From NCBI RefSeq assembly GCF_048268085.1, contig NZ_JBLWWF010000007.1, positions 124,001 through 188,000 on the forward strand: a stretch of 64,000 bases of DNA. The letters are read 5' to 3'. Made by a program: the position numbers and the translations under genes. The notes beneath the pieces were generated by a model. It made no database searches, was not told where the DNA came from, and was given only the letters and a program-made list of their open reading frames with translations. This DNA comes from Neptunicella sp048268085. Lineage in GTDB: Bacteria > Pseudomonadota > Gammaproteobacteria > Enterobacterales > Alteromonadaceae. Positions 61,477 to 64,000 of the stretch are shown piece after piece (position 1 is the stretch's first letter; each line of letters begins with the position of its first letter).

Positions 61477-61558
61477 AGTGGCTCCTCCTTTCAATCTTGT
61501 TTGTTGACCAGACCGGACAAAAATCAGCCCGACTGGATTAATCATTGTGTTGACTGGC

Positions 61559-62221
61559 TCAATCATCAACCAGTTTGGTTTGAATATTATTTTTCGAATA
61601 TAAAATATGCCGGCGCATTAATAGCTCCGCCAATTCTTCATCCCGATTAGCGATTGCCTGTACGATATGTTTGTGTTCGTCAAACGCGGTAGTTACTCTG
61701 GGGCCTGACATACCCAGTTGCACACGATACATGCGCACCAGATGATAAATTCCGTCAAGCAACATACTGATAAGATGTTTGTTTTTGCTGCCGATGATGA
61801 TTCGGTAATGAAAATCCACATCTCCGGCTTCCTGATAGTAGGACTCACCGCCCTTCACTTCCTGAAAATGCGAAGACAATAACGTATTTAATTCGGTGAT
61901 TTCCTGTTCGGTCATATTTTTAGCCGCCAATCTGGCCGCCATCCCTTCAAGTGATTCACGCACTTGATACAGCTCCACCAAACCTTCTGGCGATAATGCA
62001 ACCACTCGTGCGCCCACATTAGCCTTACGCTCCACCAGATGGCAAGACTCCAGACGATTGATCGCCTCACGGATCACGGCACGACTTACCGCATATTTTG
62101 TCGACAATTCAGTCTCACTCAGTTTAGTACCGGGTGCGATATTCCCTTCAACAATGGCTTTTCTAAGCTGAAAAAAGGTTTTATCCGACGAGGTAACAGG
62201 TTGTTCAGTGAAAAAGGTCAT
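61559..62221 (-). CDS. GntR/FCD regulator of the propionate operon
   Basis: A 220-residue regulator. The ATG at 62221 (MTFFTEQPV) was chosen over an earlier start. The winged helix has LSETELSTKYAVSRAVIREAINRLE, and the FCD ligand domain has DVDFHYRIIIGSKNKHL and EHKHIVQAI with metal His/Asp. It lies 82 bases upstream of prpB on the same strand. In Shewanella-type bacteria a GntR regulator of this kind controls prp genes; 2-methylcitrate is the likely effector. Confidence 0.88.
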   Translation of the reverse strand: MTFFTEQPVTSSDKTFFQLRKAIVEGNIAPGTKLSETELSTKYAVSRAVIREAINRLESCHLVERKANVGARVVALSPEGLVELYQVRESLEGMAARLAAKNMTEQEITELNTLLSSHFQEVKGGESYYQEAGDVDFHYRIIIGSKNKHLISMLLDGIYHLVRMYRVQLGMSGPRVTTAFDEHKHIVQAIANRDEELAELLMRRHILYSKNNIQTKLVDD

Positions 62222-62248
62222 ATAAGAAAAGTAACACATTGCCAATAA

Positions 62249-62312
62249 AGTGTCGACAATATAGGTATCATAAGTAATTTAGTCAACCAAATCAGTTAAG
62301 ATTGTCGACAAA
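62249..62312 (-). promoter_or_regulatory. Two GntR/FCD operators ahead of the prp operon
   Basis: TTGTCGACAA (62302-62311) is a perfect palindrome, and TGTCGACA (62251-62258) is a second, with centres 52 bp apart. This matches the style of FCD-type GntR sites. They lie in the promoter region of the regulator-prp operon, so autoregulation is likely. Confidence 0.65.
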
Positions 62313-62363
62313 ATACAACTTTCGTAGGAACTGAGATAGGATCGAAAAATTGCTGAATTGGCG

Positions 62364-63263
62364 CTACCGTTTATAGGGAACGGGAGTTAGCCCGCTAAAT
62401 CCGAGTGAGCGCACATCCAGTTCGAATAATTGTCCCGCATGGGGTTGCACCACATCGACCTCTAATGGATTAGTAGCGGTAGTAATAAATAAGCTTGTCA
62501 GATTCTCACCGCCAAAAACCACATTAGTCACCCGTTGAGAGGGTAACGCTATCTGTAAGTCGAGTTGGCCTTGTTGATTAAAACGACAAACACCACCACC
62601 ATCCCATTGCGCTACCCAGACTCCGCCCTGTGCGTCTACGGTCATGCCGTCCGGGAAGCCCATCGCATCACCAAAGCGGGTAAATACCCGTTTATTATGT
62701 AATTGGCCAGCGGCACCAAGATCAAATTGGTAAATCGTTCGATTGACCGAATCAGTATGAAATAGCCGCTTGGTTAACGGGCAGAAAGTAGGACCATTGC
62801 TCACTACATAGCCGGAATCCTGACGAATCGGCGTTGGGGGTGTACCGAGTTGATATAAATGACCGCTGGCCCGTTGTTCCTGATCGTCCATCGTACCGAA
62901 CCACAATCGCCCCAACTCATCGACCTTGGCGTCGTTCAGACGGTTAAAAGCAGGTTCATTTGACGGCGCACAATAAAACTGTCGTTCGCCGTTATCGGGA
63001 TCAAGCAAATAAATAGCGTTGGTCAAGCCGACGATCAAGGGCTTCCCGATCGTCGCAGCCACCCAACAAATAGATTCATCCAGGGTAAGTGAACGAACTT
63101 GCCGACTGGTCAGGCACAACCAGTGTAAATTGTGTTGCTTAATATCCACCCAATAAACCCGATGGTGTTCGGGATGCCAGTATACCCCTTCACCCAACGT
63201 ACAATGGGGTCCCCAACATTGATAATCGAATTGATTTAATGGTATGAGCTGGCAATCAGACAT
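62364..63263 (-). CDS. SMP-30/gluconolactonase family protein
   Basis: A 299-residue six-bladed propeller lactonase. Metal ligands of the family are seen in TLGEGVYWHPE (Glu), FNRLNDAKVDELGRLWFGTMD (Asn/Asp) and GFPDGMTVDAQGGVWVAQWDGG (Asp). It opens sugar or aldonic lactones. The ATG at 63263 was preferred to a GTG five codons earlier. It is on the same strand as prp genes but with a long gap holding the operators. Confidence 0.88.
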   Translation of the reverse strand: MSDCQLIPLNQFDYQCWGPHCTLGEGVYWHPEHHRVYWVDIKQHNLHWLCLTSRQVRSLTLDESICWVAATIGKPLIVGLTNAIYLLDPDNGERQFYCAPSNEPAFNRLNDAKVDELGRLWFGTMDDQEQRASGHLYQLGTPPTPIRQDSGYVVSNGPTFCPLTKRLFHTDSVNRTIYQFDLGAAGQLHNKRVFTRFGDAMGFPDGMTVDAQGGVWVAQWDGGGVCRFNQQGQLDLQIALPSQRVTNVVFGGENLTSLFITTATNPLEVDVVQPHAGQLFELDVRSLGFSGLTPVPYKR

Positions 63264-63328
63264 GGTTATTTTAATCACTAAAAAATGGTGGGTTCGAAGA
63301 CGTCAGACATTAATACTGACAGAACGAC

Positions 63329-64000
63329 CTATAAAACGATAGAGGCCAGCCCGGAACATAGTGCCACAAACAACACCAATGGACGCACCACATCCACGTT
63401 AATCCGGCTATTAACCAACCAGGAAAACATCCAGCCCAATAATATTGCCGGTATACATTTTACGAAGAGTATAAAGTCCTGTGGACCGGCGGCACCGGTG
63501 AGCCACAGACTTAAAGTACCAAAGGCATTAATATACAGAAAAAATACACTTAGATTGGCCTTGAGCTGTTTGTGCTCGGCAGTCTGGTACAACAATCCCA
63601 TTGGTGCGCCCCCCGCCGACGTCACTGTGCCCATAAAGCCGGACAAAGTTCCGGCAACCATATTAGTCAAAGCCGTAATTCTGGGACGAAATCCAATGGC
63701 TGACAATATCACCCCAATCACAATAGACACACCGAACAATACCCGGTATTGATGATGCTCGAGGAAAATCATGACACTGCTGGCGACGAGTACACCAATC
63801 GTACCGCCAATAATAGAAAAGGTCGTTTGTTTAACATTAATGGCGTCATGATGACGAATGGCTATTAACAGAGTCAGCAGCAGCGCATTAAGGATCATTG
63901 GAGCGGGTACCAGCTCAGGTAAAATAAGGAACAAAATGGGAGCACAAAGAAGGCCCAGACCAAAGCCGACAACACTTTGAAGGCAGGCGCCAACAAACAG
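63329..64000 (-). CDS. TauE/SafE family transporter, partial
   Basis: The visible 223 residues are the C-terminal part of a multi-span membrane protein; the frame stays open through the right edge of the window, so the 5' end is missing. Membrane segments include FVGACLQSVVGFGLGLLCAP, LLTLLIAI, GGTIGVLVASSVMIF, LAGTLSGFMGTVTSAGGAP-type sequence and a C-terminal VLFVALCSGLASIVL. TauE/SafE proteins export sulfite or organosulfur anions; the substrate here is unknown. Confidence 0.85.
   Translation of the reverse strand: MFVGACLQSVVGFGLGLLCAPILFLILPELVPAPMILNALLLTLLIAIRHHDAINVKQTTFSIIGGTIGVLVASSVMIFLEHHQYRVLFGVSIVIGVILSAIGFRPRITALTNMVAGTLSGFMGTVTSAGGAPMGLLYQTAEHKQLKANLSVFFLYINAFGTLSLWLTGAAGPQDFILFVKCIPAILLGWMFSWLVNSRINVDVVRPLVLFVALCSGLASIVL

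Overview
The window joins a large lambdoid-style siphovirus prophage (about 1..31,900; its left end lies outside the window) to ordinary gammaproteobacterial chromosome (about 31,946..64,000). The host looks like a marine Alteromonadales-type bacterium. This rests on the thrS-infC-rpmI-rplT-pheS-pheT-ihfA cluster, sbcB, cmoM, cbpA/cbpM, an AcnD/PrpF-type 2-methylcitrate operon under a GntR/FCD regulator, and two secreted carbohydrate esterases that suggest polysaccharide feeding. Base composition is moderately AT-rich. Genus cannot be fixed from the sequence alone.

Prophage, leftward arm (minus strand, from about 21,890 down to 1): an early promoter with repressor operators, Cro-like and CII-like (CP76) regulators, several small unknown genes, lambda O-like and P-like replication genes with tandem iterons inside O, and a Q-type antiterminator. 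A strong late promoter follows, with two promoter-proximal terminators in the lambda pR'/tR' arrangement. Then come lysozyme, holin and a membrane coiled-coil protein, an HNH nuclease, P27-type small and large terminase, HK97 portal, ClpP-like protease, capsid, head-tail connectors, tail tube, a G/GT chaperone pair with a slippery heptamer, tape measure, two hub proteins and a 1215-residue tail-tip protein with collagen-like repeats.

Prophage, immunity region and rightward arm (plus strand, 21,909 to 30,584): a short repressor without a peptidase domain and an outer-membrane lipoprotein lie between the two operator/promoter regions, the position cI-rexA-rexB occupy in lambda. The second operator cluster overlaps a near-consensus promoter reading right into an HD phosphohydrolase/DUF2303 pair (YfdR/YfdQ-like), a cytosine and an adenine DNA methyltransferase preceded by a long perfect inverted repeat, small genes, an AlpA/Xis-like protein, a PAPS-reductase-like PP-loop protein and a Lar-like zinc ribbon. 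The tyrosine integrase faces back into the phage and sits next to sbcB.

Chromosome: sbcB, a FapA/DUF342 protein, a beta-hydroxyacid dehydrogenase, glutathione peroxidase, an LdhA-like dehydrogenase, cmoM, an ElyC-like envelope protein, a CE2-like esterase, a Nif3-like protein and a lysine/alanine-rich protein. Next is the translation cluster, with an AUU start for infC and a tRNA-Thr-like hairpin ahead of thrS. After it come fructosamine kinase, a pteridine-reductase-like SDR, a rhamnogalacturonan acetylesterase, tRNA-Val(GAC) followed by a degraded partial copy, cbpA-cbpM, and the propionate operon gntR-prpB-prpC-acnD-prpF with a glutaryl-CoA dehydrogenase-like gene downstream. The window ends in an SMP-30-like lactonase and a truncated TauE/SafE transporter.
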